This document shows, one piece after another, positions 1 through 6,492 of a stretch of 6,990 nucleotides of DNA. Every line of letters starts with the position of its first letter. Position 1 is the stretch's first letter. The position numbers and the translations under genes were made by a program. Source of the stretch: a bacterium SM23_31 (lineage in GTDB: Bacteria > SM23-31); NCBI GenBank assembly GCA_001304035.1, contig LJUD01000166.1, positions 1 to 6,990 of the forward strand. The letters run 5' to 3'. The notes under the pieces are model-generated. The model searched no databases. It had not been told where the DNA came from and was given only the letters and a program-made list of their open reading frames with translations.

Positions 1-71
1 CTACGCTCATTCCGCATTCCCTGCACAATCCCCACCCCATAATACCATATTCCCGTAGCTTAATTCAAAAC

Positions 72-509
72 CTATTTTGCGACACGAACTAAAAATTGCG
101 CGGAGACTTTGTCGCTTTTATTAATTCCATTAATAAATATACTTGGTTTTATAGGATAATGTTTTTTATTAAAGTTATAAACCGCTAAGTATGATCCTAT
201 TCTTATTTTGTCAAACCATATTAGAAGGGTATTAAATTCTATACTTGATAATGATTCTTCTCTCAATATTTTTTTGACTATAACACTTGCTTGATTTTCC
301 ATTTCTGAAAATTCTCCGTTACATTTATTACAAGCTGGAAACACAAATTTGTTAAATGCCAACTTCCTTTTTTCCCCACTATCCCAATTAATTCCAGCAA
401 TGATTTCTCTTTTTGGATCTCCAGTTAATTTAATTAACCAATCTGGAATAACATGCTCATTTGTTTTGTTTGTCGGATTTTTACCACAAAAGACGCAAAA
501 CTTTTCCAT
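72..509 (-). CDS. HNH-type zinc-binding endonuclease-like protein, probably C-terminally truncated
   Basis: This small protein (145 residues) carries the cysteine pairs and core of an HNH/treble-clef nuclease fold. C5-x2-C8 forms the first zinc knuckle, E18-H19 in the motif EHVIP is the usual position of the catalytic histidine, and C60-x2-C63-N64 followed by E71 forms the second knuckle and helix. Residues 75-130 look alpha/beta and show no second motif. Proteins with this N-terminus that I remember are roughly twice as long, and the last dozen residues (after about residue 133) do not look like a natural continuation, so I infer the 3' end was lost by fusion to foreign sequence. The start is the first ATG, and no Shine-Dalgarno sequence is visible in the A/T-rich leader. 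The role is unknown. Phage-defence effectors and homing-type nucleases both use this fold. The 71 bases left of the stop are somewhat richer in G/C and show nothing I recognise. Confidence 0.6.
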   Translation of the reverse strand: MEKFCVFCGKNPTNKTNEHVIPDWLIKLTGDPKREIIAGINWDSGEKRKLAFNKFVFPACNKCNGEFSEMENQASVIVKKILREESLSSIEFNTLLIWFDKIRIGSYLAVYNFNKKHYPIKPSIFINGINKSDKVSAQFLVRVAK

Positions 510-806
510 TATTATATTATTTTTGAAATTATTATATACTATTTATTATTTTTCTGATTGCATTCTATTTAATGTGTCTAGTACAATGATTTTTGCAATA
601 TTTGATAATTTAACGATAATATCAAAGTGATATTTATCATTAATAATTGGATATTCTTACACTTTTCTCTCTTATTCCACGTCTCCGAACATGGAAAGCA
701 CAATTCCAGAGGATACATTCTCTTAGATTACAAGACAACATTATGAGACGAAAAAGATATAAAATCATCCTGAATGACACTGTGCAATATTTCTCGATTT
801 TCCACC
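510..806. other. Intergenic region without a convincing gene
   Basis: These 297 bases separate the stop of the large lipoprotein gene from the HNH-type gene. The half next to the HNH gene is extremely A/T rich, and the other half has near-average composition. Short open frames exist on both strands, including about 40 codons on the minus strand around 640-770 and about 60 on the plus strand. None has a family signature or a ribosome binding site. A small hairpin at 692-708 (TGGAA, 7-base loop, TTCCA) and the larger one listed at 615-638 are the only structures I see. The region may hold the decayed end of an older gene, but I cannot name one. Confidence 0.5.
615..638. other. A/T-rich imperfect inverted repeat, possible operator or weak terminator
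   Basis: The arms GATAATATC (615-623) and GATATTTATC (629-638) are reverse complements apart from one extra base and are separated by the five bases AAAGT. The element lies about 105 bases upstream of the HNH-type start and about 170 bases downstream of the lipoprotein stop. It could be a protein-binding site for the HNH gene or a poor terminator for the upstream gene. The stem is almost purely A/T and no clean U-tract follows on the minus strand, so an efficient intrinsic terminator is unlikely. Confidence 0.25.
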
Positions 807-3731
807 TCACCGTCTCATCATTTCCATAATTGTATCGTGTACCAGCCGGCGGAAGTCATTAATTTTTTGGTTTGAGCGCGTGGGATGTACCCTATTTGTG
901 AGCAGGATAACAAACATATCGCGCTCAGGGTCTATCCAGATTGAAGTGCCGGTAAATCCCGTATGCCCGTATGCGGTGTCGGTAAAATATATTCCGCTGG
1001 AGCCTCTTTCGGTGCGGATGCCCCATCCGAGAGCACGGCTGCTCTCGGGTATGAGCCCCTGTTCGGATATGAAAAGTTTCACTGTTGATGAACGTATTAA
1101 CCGTTTTTCTCCGTAAATTCCCCCGTTCAGCAGCATCTGGCATAGTTTCGCAAGGTCCGAACCGGTTGAAAAAAGCCCCGCATGACCGGCAACTCCGCCG
1201 AACGCATACGCATTCTCATCGTGCACTTCCCCGCGAACAACCCTGCCCCTCCATGGATCGTCTTCGGTGGGTACTATACAGTCGAGTACGCTGTCCCGCT
1301 CAGCGGGATTAAAATATGTGTCCTTCATTTCAAGTGGTTCGAATATTTCCTCACGTGCCAGGACATCGAGCGGCTTCCCGGAGATACGCTCAAGAATGGT
1401 CGCCATAAGCATCATGCCTATGTCGCTGTATACGTATCGTGTCCCGGGTTCGTATTCTAAATCAGTCTGAAATATCCGTGTTAAAATTTCTTCCTTCCCC
1501 TTATAATCCTGGTAGAATCTCTCGAAAGCGGGCAGTCCTGAAGTATGAGTTAACAGGTTTCTCACGGTAAATTTACCGCCGTTTTTCATCTCCGGCAGGT
1601 ATTTACTCACCGGGTCGTCCAGTTTAAACGATCCCCTGTCATAGAAAATCATGGAAAGGGTCGTTGTTGCCGTTACTTTTGTGACTGAAGCAAGATCGAA
1701 TATGGATTCCGTCGTTACCGGTTCGGCGCCAGGGTCATAGGTCATGTTTCCGAATGCCCGGTTAAATAGTATCCTGCCTCCGCGCCCGGCAGTACAAACA
1801 ATCGCCGGGGCAACCTTCTGTTCCACGCCGTTCTGCAGGACACTTGCAAGACTGTCGGAAAAATTTCTTGTAAATCCCGCTGTATACGGAGTAGTATCTC
1901 TAAGTACGCGTCCGGGAGTTTCAATATGAGCTATCATATCTTCGGTAATCCGTATGCCTTCCCCGAAGCTGTGCAGTTCGGGAATCGTTACGGGGAGTTT
2001 ACCGGTAACCGCTTGCTGCCCTAAAATAGCCAGCGCAGCCGCTGTCTGGGATGATGGTGTGTAACTGTATGCACAAAGGTATGTTTCTATTTCGGGGAAT
2101 TGCCGTAAAACGTAGGGACTGCCGAAGGCAATAACTATCACGGATTTTTCCGGATCTCCGCCGTACCCGGGTTCTCCTCCTGCGGAGAGGATTTGCTTGA
2201 AATAATCGGACTGCGTTTCATCGAGTGCAATATAGTCTTTTCGTGCACGCACGCGAACGAACATACCACAAATAATGAGTTCTGCTTCCTGCGCTTTTTG
2301 GAGAATCTCCTCCATTTCCTGGTCATTTGTCCGCAGGTCTATGGTGGCTGTACTTGCAGAACTCAAGTAGGATTGTATAGTGTTTTTAAAAGCACCGCCG
2401 GGGTCGTAATCCCGCTGAGCGGGATCGCTGGTAATCGTCAATACAAGCGTAGACGGCGCCGTTAGGGGATTAATAGGCACGCTGTTGTCTTTATTTCGTA
2501 ACAGCGTTATCGAACGTGCCGCTGCTTCAACGGCAAGAGACTCGTGTTCGGGAAGACCAATTATATCGTAAATTTTAGTTACATCAACATACCGGTTTTT
2601 ATCCAATCCCAGCCATTGTTTTGCTTTTAAGACTCTATGTACGGAGGCATCGATTCTCTCTTCGGAAATGACACCGCGCTTCACCGCATCCACGAGTCCG
2701 CGGAACGCTATTGAAGCATCCGGCGGAATAAGCACCATATCGGAACCCGCCTGCACGGTTTTAATAGCTGCATCTACTATGGAATATTCATTGGTAATTC
2801 CACCCATTCCCATTGCATCAGTTACAATTAAACCGTCATAATTAAGTTCCCCTCGCAGTAAATCCGTAAGAATATTTGATGACAGTGTGCTTGGAACGTT
2901 CTCTGCGTCAAGAGCGGGGATACTAATATGTGAAGTCATAATTGCTTTAACTCCGGCATTGATCGCTGTCCGGAAGGGGGGAAGTTCCACACTATTAAGC
3001 CGGTCTATATCCGAATTAATTACAGGCAAGCTGGAGTGGGAATCAACATCGGTGTCGCCGTGTCCGGGAAAATGTTTTGCCGTTGCTATAAGACCGTTGT
3101 CCTGGCACCCGTAAATGAAAGCTGCTCCAAGCCGTGATACAAGTACCGGGTCTTCACCGTAAGAACGAATATTTATGATAGGATTATCCGGATTGTTATT
3201 TACATCTACTACGGGTGCATAAGTCTGGTGAATACCGGCTGCCCGCGCTTCAATAGCTGTAATTTTACCGTAAAGATATGCCAGCGAATCCGACTGCGCC
3301 GCACCAAACGCCATGTTATACGGAAAGTGCACTCCTCCGGTTAACTGATTGCCAAGCCCCCGTTCGAGGTCGGATGCTATCAACAGCGGAATCTTCGCAA
3401 GCGACTGCATACGATTGGTCAAAACAGCAGCCTCAGCGACGTCTCCTCCAGCCAGGATAAAACCTGCCACATGATTGTGTGTAATCTCTTTCTCAATTCT
3501 TTCTTTGAAATAGGGCGATTCTTTATTTACAAAATTACCCGAATACCTGACCATGATGAGTTGTCCCACTTTTTCTTCAAGAGACAGCGATCCAGCGGTC
3601 TCCTCAACCCAGTCTACTGGAATTGGTTCTTGCATGATTGTTTTTTTACAGGAAAAATTGATCAAGAAACATAATAAAAGAGTCGATAGAATTTTAACAC
3701 AATGACCACTATAAGTTTTTTTGATTCTCAT
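807..3731 (-). CDS. nagZ: Lipoprotein fusing a NagZ-type family 3 beta-N-acetylglucosaminidase to a class C beta-lactamase-fold hydrolase (NagZ-AmiE-like)
   Basis: A 974-residue two-enzyme protein. Residues 1-28 are a lipoprotein signal: KK near the start, a hydrophobic stretch at 14-27 and an acceptor cysteine at C28 followed by KK. The residue at -3 is N, which is lax. Residues about 45-375 form the GH3 barrel. The NagZ hallmark KHFPGHG (219-225) leads to D230-S-H232, the Asp-His acid/base pair of NagZ enzymes, and D305 in TDAMGM is the expected nucleophile. Residues about 400-595 are the GH3 C-terminal domain. Residues about 620-970 are a beta-lactamase/PBP-fold (PF00144) domain with S682-V-T-K685, Y768-S-D770 (D replacing the usual N) and H923-T-G925. 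In Bacillus subtilis NagZ removes GlcNAc from muropeptides and the PF00144 protein AmiE removes the peptide from MurNAc; the same division of labour is inferred here. An in-frame TAA at 3738-3740 and the signal peptide fix the start. The protein probably faces the periplasm. Confidence 0.9.
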   Translation of the reverse strand: MRIKKTYSGHCVKILSTLLLCFLINFSCKKTIMQEPIPVDWVEETAGSLSLEEKVGQLIMVRYSGNFVNKESPYFKERIEKEITHNHVAGFILAGGDVAEAAVLTNRMQSLAKIPLLIASDLERGLGNQLTGGVHFPYNMAFGAAQSDSLAYLYGKITAIEARAAGIHQTYAPVVDVNNNPDNPIINIRSYGEDPVLVSRLGAAFIYGCQDNGLIATAKHFPGHGDTDVDSHSSLPVINSDIDRLNSVELPPFRTAINAGVKAIMTSHISIPALDAENVPSTLSSNILTDLLRGELNYDGLIVTDAMGMGGITNEYSIVDAAIKTVQAGSDMVLIPPDASIAFRGLVDAVKRGVISEERIDASVHRVLKAKQWLGLDKNRYVDVTKIYDIIGLPEHESLAVEAAARSITLLRNKDNSVPINPLTAPSTLVLTITSDPAQRDYDPGGAFKNTIQSYLSSASTATIDLRTNDQEMEEILQKAQEAELIICGMFVRVRARKDYIALDETQSDYFKQILSAGGEPGYGGDPEKSVIVIAFGSPYVLRQFPEIETYLCAYSYTPSSQTAAALAILGQQAVTGKLPVTIPELHSFGEGIRITEDMIAHIETPGRVLRDTTPYTAGFTRNFSDSLASVLQNGVEQKVAPAIVCTAGRGGRILFNRAFGNMTYDPGAEPVTTESIFDLASVTKVTATTTLSMIFYDRGSFKLDDPVSKYLPEMKNGGKFTVRNLLTHTSGLPAFERFYQDYKGKEEILTRIFQTDLEYEPGTRYVYSDIGMMLMATILERISGKPLDVLAREEIFEPLEMKDTYFNPAERDSVLDCIVPTEDDPWRGRVVRGEVHDENAYAFGGVAGHAGLFSTGSDLAKLCQMLLNGGIYGEKRLIRSSTVKLFISEQGLIPESSRALGWGIRTERGSSGIYFTDTAYGHTGFTGTSIWIDPERDMFVILLTNRVHPTRSNQKINDFRRLVHDTIMEMMRR
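1294..1308. repeat. Intragenic palindrome, copy 1
   Basis: A perfect 15-base palindrome around a central C, with arms TCCCGCT and AGCGGGA, inside the serine-hydrolase half of the fusion gene. On the coding strand it encodes part of N-P-A-E-R-D (residues 808-813). A near-identical palindrome occurs 1.1 kb away in the same gene. G/C-rich hairpins of this sort are uncommon inside coding sequence and may be copies of a small palindromic repeat family. Confidence 0.6.
2409..2425. repeat. Intragenic palindrome, copy 2
   Basis: A perfect 17-base palindrome around a central G, with arms ATCCCGCT and AGCGGGAT, in the GH3 C-terminal domain of the fusion gene. On the coding strand it encodes part of D-P-A-Q-R-D (residues 436-441). 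Its core of 15 bases is the reverse complement of copy 1, so both copies encode the same P-A-(E/Q)-R-D peptide although the surrounding domains are unrelated. Confidence 0.6.
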
Positions 3732-3893
3732 ATCTTTTTAAATTCCTCCAAACATAATTAAAGAATCTCTTTAAGATTACTCTGAAGTTCATCCAGAGTT
3801 TTGACTTGTGTGTGCTCCCTTGACGCATAGTATAATACCGACATATTGTTTTGATTCCATATCATATTCAACATAAGCCGTATATTTTCTCAT
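3728..3893 (-). pseudogene. hicB: HicB-family antitoxin relic (frameshift plus nonsense codon)
   Basis: This was found by translating the gap upstream of the large lipoprotein. The ATG at 3891-3893 opens a frame beginning MRKYTAYVEYDMESKQYVGI and running to G-A-H-T, which is the classic HicB beginning. That frame is then lost in a CACACACA tract (about 3806-3815) and soon stops. In the next frame it resumes as QVKTLDELQSNLKEIL, the HicB continuation, reaches TAA (3758-3760) where the family has Glu, and reads on as LCLEEFKKI to a TGA at 3728-3730. Losing two bases of the CA run explains the shift. About 55 codons remain, against roughly 70 or more in intact HicB. No HicA toxin gene is visible on either side. 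The terminal TGA overlaps the ATG of the lipoprotein gene. Two independent lesions argue against a sequencing error. Confidence 0.75.
3745..3749 (-). promoter_or_regulatory. Ribosome binding site of the lipoprotein gene, inside the hicB relic
   Basis: The minus strand reads GGAGG here, 13 bases before the ATG of the NagZ-type fusion gene. That is a strong core at a longer than usual distance. The same bases are the L-E-E codons of the HicB relic, so if it is used, the lipoprotein takes its translation signal from the dead antitoxin gene. Confidence 0.45.
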
Positions 3894-4055
3894 GGTTTTT
3901 ATTTAATTCTAATTTTATATACTGAATATAGGTCTGATGTAAATCGAACAAAATTATTGGAAAAAATAAAATATTGTTATTTAAATAATGAAAAATTGTG
4001 TTTTCATCAAGATATATAAAAATTAGATTTTTTTAATGGACACATAAGTAAAATG
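3894..4055. other. A/T-rich gap between the nuclease gene and the hicB relic
   Basis: No coding potential is visible here. The gap contains a hairpin at 3988-4007 with perfect 7-base arms (ATGAAAA and TTTTCAT, loop ATTGTG). It lies about 50 bases past the stop of the predicted restriction enzyme gene and could end that transcript weakly, although no clear U-run follows. The promoter candidate listed separately occupies the side next to the relic. Confidence 0.35.
3923..3953 (-). promoter_or_regulatory. Candidate promoter for the hicB relic and lipoprotein gene
   Basis: The minus strand has TTTTG (3949-3953), an 18-base spacer, then TATATTCA (3923-3930). This resembles the Bacteroidota -33 TTTG and -7 TAnnTTTG pattern, with six of eight positions matched in the second box. 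Transcription would begin around 3915, shortly before the hicB relic. Prediction from pattern only. Confidence 0.3.
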
Positions 4056-5204
4056 TTACAGAAGACTTTGAATTGCTAAATTTTGAAATTCACCACGATT
4101 TGAATCCATGAGGAAAATAAAAAAGTTGTTTTGTCTAGCCTCTTCGAAATAAGATAGGATAGTTTTGATCTGTTTAGAATTTAAATTATTGTAATTGGAT
4201 AAAATTGTTATTATTTCCTCGTTGGACATACTACTATGGCAAAATTCCTTAATCTTCTCAGAGGTTAATCCAACAATTGGTTTATAATTAAGTGGTCTTG
4301 CATCGTGTACTAAGTCAGTAATGTTTGTAAAAAGTGCCATTTTGATAAAGCTGTCTTTTACATCATTTGCGCTAGGTATGAGCTTTTTGTCACTGTGTTT
4401 TTTTTCAAACAAGAAAATGGTATCACCAATAATTCTAAATTCGTCAACTGTAAGAAAATAGAAACCACCAAGGAAATTTTGCAAAGTAATGGTTGCTTTT
4501 CCCTCTATTAGACTTTCTTTAGGTTGAAGTGTTTGAAGTTCACGTTTCTGTGCCTCTGCCGCTAATTTTCTAGAAAGGTTTTTAAATTCTGAAACACTTT
4601 TTCTGACTGATTTTATTCGATTTGTAATCCCCTGTTCACTATGCATTCTCACACCGGTTTGTTTTGAAATTTCAGCATAAGCTTTTTGGCTTTTTTCTGC
4701 AACATTTAACAGTTGATCCATCTGTTTCAAGTTCCAATGCAATGCGCTAGATTGGTAATTCACTAATTCACTCATTTGTTCATAGATATAAACATAATCA
4801 AAAATCTGATTGGTAATTTTATTTTCAAAATTGAAATTTTTTGTTGCTATGCAGTAATATCCAATAATTACATAAACATTAAGTAAGCTCATTAACGAAA
4901 TGGTATCCCACTGAATAAAATCACGATCGCCATCAAAGCCTTCATCTTTGACAAATGGTATAATCGTGACACGATTTTTTTTAATAAAGGTATCGTAAAC
5001 TCTTGAATATGGGTAACTTCTAGTTCTTTTTGGTGAAACCCATTGGCTGAAACCAAATTCATTACCTCTAAACTTAAGTATTACGGTTGCTTTCTGAGCT
5101 AAAGCATTTTTTAGTAAATCTTTTTCATCAAAACAATTTAGATGTGTTACTAAAGTTGGTTTGTATTTTATCTCAGGAATAAATCCAATAAGATTTACTA
5201 TCAT
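4056..5204 (-). CDS. Predicted type II restriction endonuclease, PD-(D/E)xK-like
   Basis: A 382-residue cytosolic protein whose ATG overlaps the methyltransferase stop as ATGA, with AAAGGA six bases ahead as ribosome binding site, so the two are co-translated. That position beside a lone methyltransferase is the main argument for a restriction enzyme. In the sequence, D261 or D254, a hydrophobic strand T-I-F-L-F and E267-K-K269-H-S fit the PD-(D/E)xK catalytic layout. They are followed by S-A-N-D-V-K-D-S-F-I-K-M (278-289), a helix of the type that often packs behind that site. An N-terminal domain (1-150) contains a conserved-looking acidic stretch, KDEGFDGDRDFIQWD (86-100). Residues about 155-230 are helical, charged and possibly coiled-coil. 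I recognise no named enzyme family, so the cut site cannot be read. The gene is much more A/T rich than the lipoprotein gene. Confidence 0.65.
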   Translation of the reverse strand: MIVNLIGFIPEIKYKPTLVTHLNCFDEKDLLKNALAQKATVILKFRGNEFGFSQWVSPKRTRSYPYSRVYDTFIKKNRVTIIPFVKDEGFDGDRDFIQWDTISLMSLLNVYVIIGYYCIATKNFNFENKITNQIFDYVYIYEQMSELVNYQSSALHWNLKQMDQLLNVAEKSQKAYAEISKQTGVRMHSEQGITNRIKSVRKSVSEFKNLSRKLAAEAQKRELQTLQPKESLIEGKATITLQNFLGGFYFLTVDEFRIIGDTIFLFEKKHSDKKLIPSANDVKDSFIKMALFTNITDLVHDARPLNYKPIVGLTSEKIKEFCHSSMSNEEIITILSNYNNLNSKQIKTILSYFEEARQNNFFIFLMDSNRGEFQNLAIQSLL

Positions 5205-6352
5205 TGATTATCCTTTGACAAAAGGTTTAATTGTGACTTTGATACCTGTTTATTTATTCGATTTATGGCATACTTAACATAATTTTCTTGAGTTTCAATG
5301 CCAATATGCCTACGTTCTAATTTCTCAGAAACTAAGTTTGTTTGACCGCTTCCGGTGAAAATATCTATAACAAGATCATTTTTATAAGAATAAAATTCAA
5401 TCACTCGTCTCACAAGTTCTTCAGGAAATGGGCATGGATGCAGATTTAGTTGAGGTGCTACAGGTGCTATTTTCCATACATTTTTACTCATTTCACCTTG
5501 ATAATTGCTCAAATTTATTTTATTTGCATGTTTTTCTTCTTTAGTACGAAAATGAAAAATGTTACTCTCATTTTTCGTACCCGCCGGTTTTTGAAAAACA
5601 AACACATATTCAGCAACTAAGCTAGGATAGTAGTAACCAGGGAATGGATGTTGCATTAAAACACCACTTCGTCGGTCTCTAGCAACTTCTTTTTCCCAAA
5701 TTATATCTTCTTTAAATCTCCAGCCTATCTCTTCCATCCATCCAACAAAATGGAAAGGGAGAGCTACTCGAACACCATTCCATCCAACAGGTGCAATATT
5801 TACTACATTATGCCCACCAGGCACAATTATTCGATAAAGTTCTTTAAATCTATCCACAAGAAAAGTACGATAAAAATCATAAGATATTTCTTTTCGTTCC
5901 CAATATTTTATCTTTCCTTCTAACTTTTTTATGTGGTCTTCATAATTTATTGCATTATGATATGGTGGTGATGTAAGCGCCAATATGACAGAATCATCCG
6001 CAATAGTCTTCATAACTTCAAGGCAATCACCTTGGATAATTTCTCCATTACCTACTTTATGAACACGAATTTTATCTTTTGACCACCTAAGTCTTTGACC
6101 TAACTCTAAGGCAGAAATAATTTGCAATGCCTTTGCTTTTCCAATCCCCCGAAACTTAACCAGATCATCAACTGTCATTATTCCATTAAGATTTTCTCGA
6201 ATGTACTCAACAATTTCTTTACTCAAATCAAATACATTTTTGTCCTTTGTGCCATTACCCAAGATGATTGCCATTAAATCGTTGGCACTCAATTGCTTAG
6301 GACTATTTAATTCCAATAATTTTTCTCTAGGTTTTTGTTTTTCATTGAGCAT
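5201..6352 (-). CDS. RadC N-terminal domain fused to a beta-class DNA methyltransferase (type II modification enzyme)
   Basis: A 383-residue enzyme predicted to methylate cytosine-N4 or adenine-N6 using S-adenosylmethionine and to protect DNA from the nuclease encoded next. Residues 5-90 match the N-terminal domain of RadC/UPF0758: KPREKLLEL, then L-S-A-N-D-L-M-A-I-I-L-G-N-G-T, ending in a helix-hairpin-helix F-R-G-I-G-K-A-K-A (68-76). The RadC JAB metalloprotease half is absent. The methyltransferase begins at about residue 100 with G-D-C (108-110), T-S-P-P-Y (127-131, motif IV), a variable target-recognition part (about 215-300), H-P-C-P-F-P-E-E-L (305-313, motif X) and D-I-F-T-G-S-G-Q-T (330-338, motif I). 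Motif IV before motif I is the beta order, and SPPY favours m4C without proving it. The start is supported by GAGGT six bases upstream and by alignment with the beginning of RadC. Confidence 0.88.
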   Translation of the reverse strand: MLNEKQKPREKLLELNSPKQLSANDLMAIILGNGTKDKNVFDLSKEIVEYIRENLNGIMTVDDLVKFRGIGKAKALQIISALELGQRLRWSKDKIRVHKVGNGEIIQGDCLEVMKTIADDSVILALTSPPYHNAINYEDHIKKLEGKIKYWERKEISYDFYRTFLVDRFKELYRIIVPGGHNVVNIAPVGWNGVRVALPFHFVGWMEEIGWRFKEDIIWEKEVARDRRSGVLMQHPFPGYYYPSLVAEYVFVFQKPAGTKNESNIFHFRTKEEKHANKINLSNYQGEMSKNVWKIAPVAPQLNLHPCPFPEELVRRVIEFYSYKNDLVIDIFTGSGQTNLVSEKLERRHIGIETQENYVKYAINRINKQVSKSQLNLLSKDNQ

Positions 6353-6386
6353 CTTTGGACCTCATTTTTTGTGGTTAGCTTTGGTG

Positions 6387-6414
6387 CAAAGTAAACTTAC
6401 TAAATAGTAACAAG
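6387..6414 (-). promoter_or_regulatory. Candidate promoter of the restriction-modification unit
   Basis: The minus strand reads CTTG (6411-6414), 16 bases, then TTACTTTG (6387-6394). This matches the Bacteroidota TAnnTTTG box at seven of eight positions and is followed by CACC, a familiar context for start sites in that phylum. It lies about 35-60 bases ahead of the methyltransferase ATG, so the leader would be short. Confidence 0.45.
6397..6410. promoter_or_regulatory. Palindrome in the promoter spacer, possible operator
   Basis: TTACTA-AA-TAGTAA is a 14-base inverted repeat with perfect 6-base arms. It lies wholly between the two promoter boxes, where a bound protein would block transcription. 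Restriction-modification units often control themselves through a controller protein or an extra DNA-binding domain on the methyltransferase. No controller gene is present here. The N-terminal helix-hairpin-helix domain of the methyltransferase is a speculative candidate for the binder. Confidence 0.35.
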
Positions 6415-6460
6415 TATTTCAATATATTTTTTTAACCTAAAAGCTAACTATCTCAAATAA

Positions 6461-6478
6461 TAAAAATACTAAAAATAC
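6461..6478. repeat. Short tandem repeat TAAAAATAC x2
   Basis: Two exact adjacent copies of TAAAAATAC lie just downstream of the namZ stop, within the A/T-rich gap before the restriction-modification promoter. No function is evident. Confidence 0.4.
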
Positions 6479-6492
6479 GAAAATATATAGCT

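Larger units (their letters stand above)
6374..6448. repeat. 9-base inverted repeat bracketing the promoter
   Basis: GTTAGCTTT (6374-6382) and AAAGCTAAC (6440-6448) are perfect reverse complements 57 bases apart, one on each side of the promoter and its palindrome. They could be paired regulator sites or a chance match in A/T-rich DNA. Confidence 0.3.

Noticed and set aside
53..72. Bases resembling the D-arm of a tRNA
   Set aside because: No acceptor stem, anticodon arm or T-arm can be paired with them.
79..115. Inverted repeat GCGACA ... TGTCGC, considered as an integron attC or insertion end
   Set aside because: The arms are only six bases, 25 bases apart, no attC core boxes are visible, and no second end or duplication can be seen.
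349..829. Open frames on the plus strand of about 60 and 93 codons
   Set aside because: The first overlaps the HNH-type gene antisense, and neither has a ribosome binding site, family signature or protein-like composition.
880..3674. Many open frames of 60-90 codons opposite or alongside the lipoprotein gene
   Set aside because: They are shadows of a long, well-supported coding sequence and show no recognisable protein features of their own.
3894..4055. Search for a hicA toxin gene beside the hicB relic
   Set aside because: No frame on either strand shows the HicA pattern (glycine-serine-histidine core), and the gap is too A/T rich and too full of stops.
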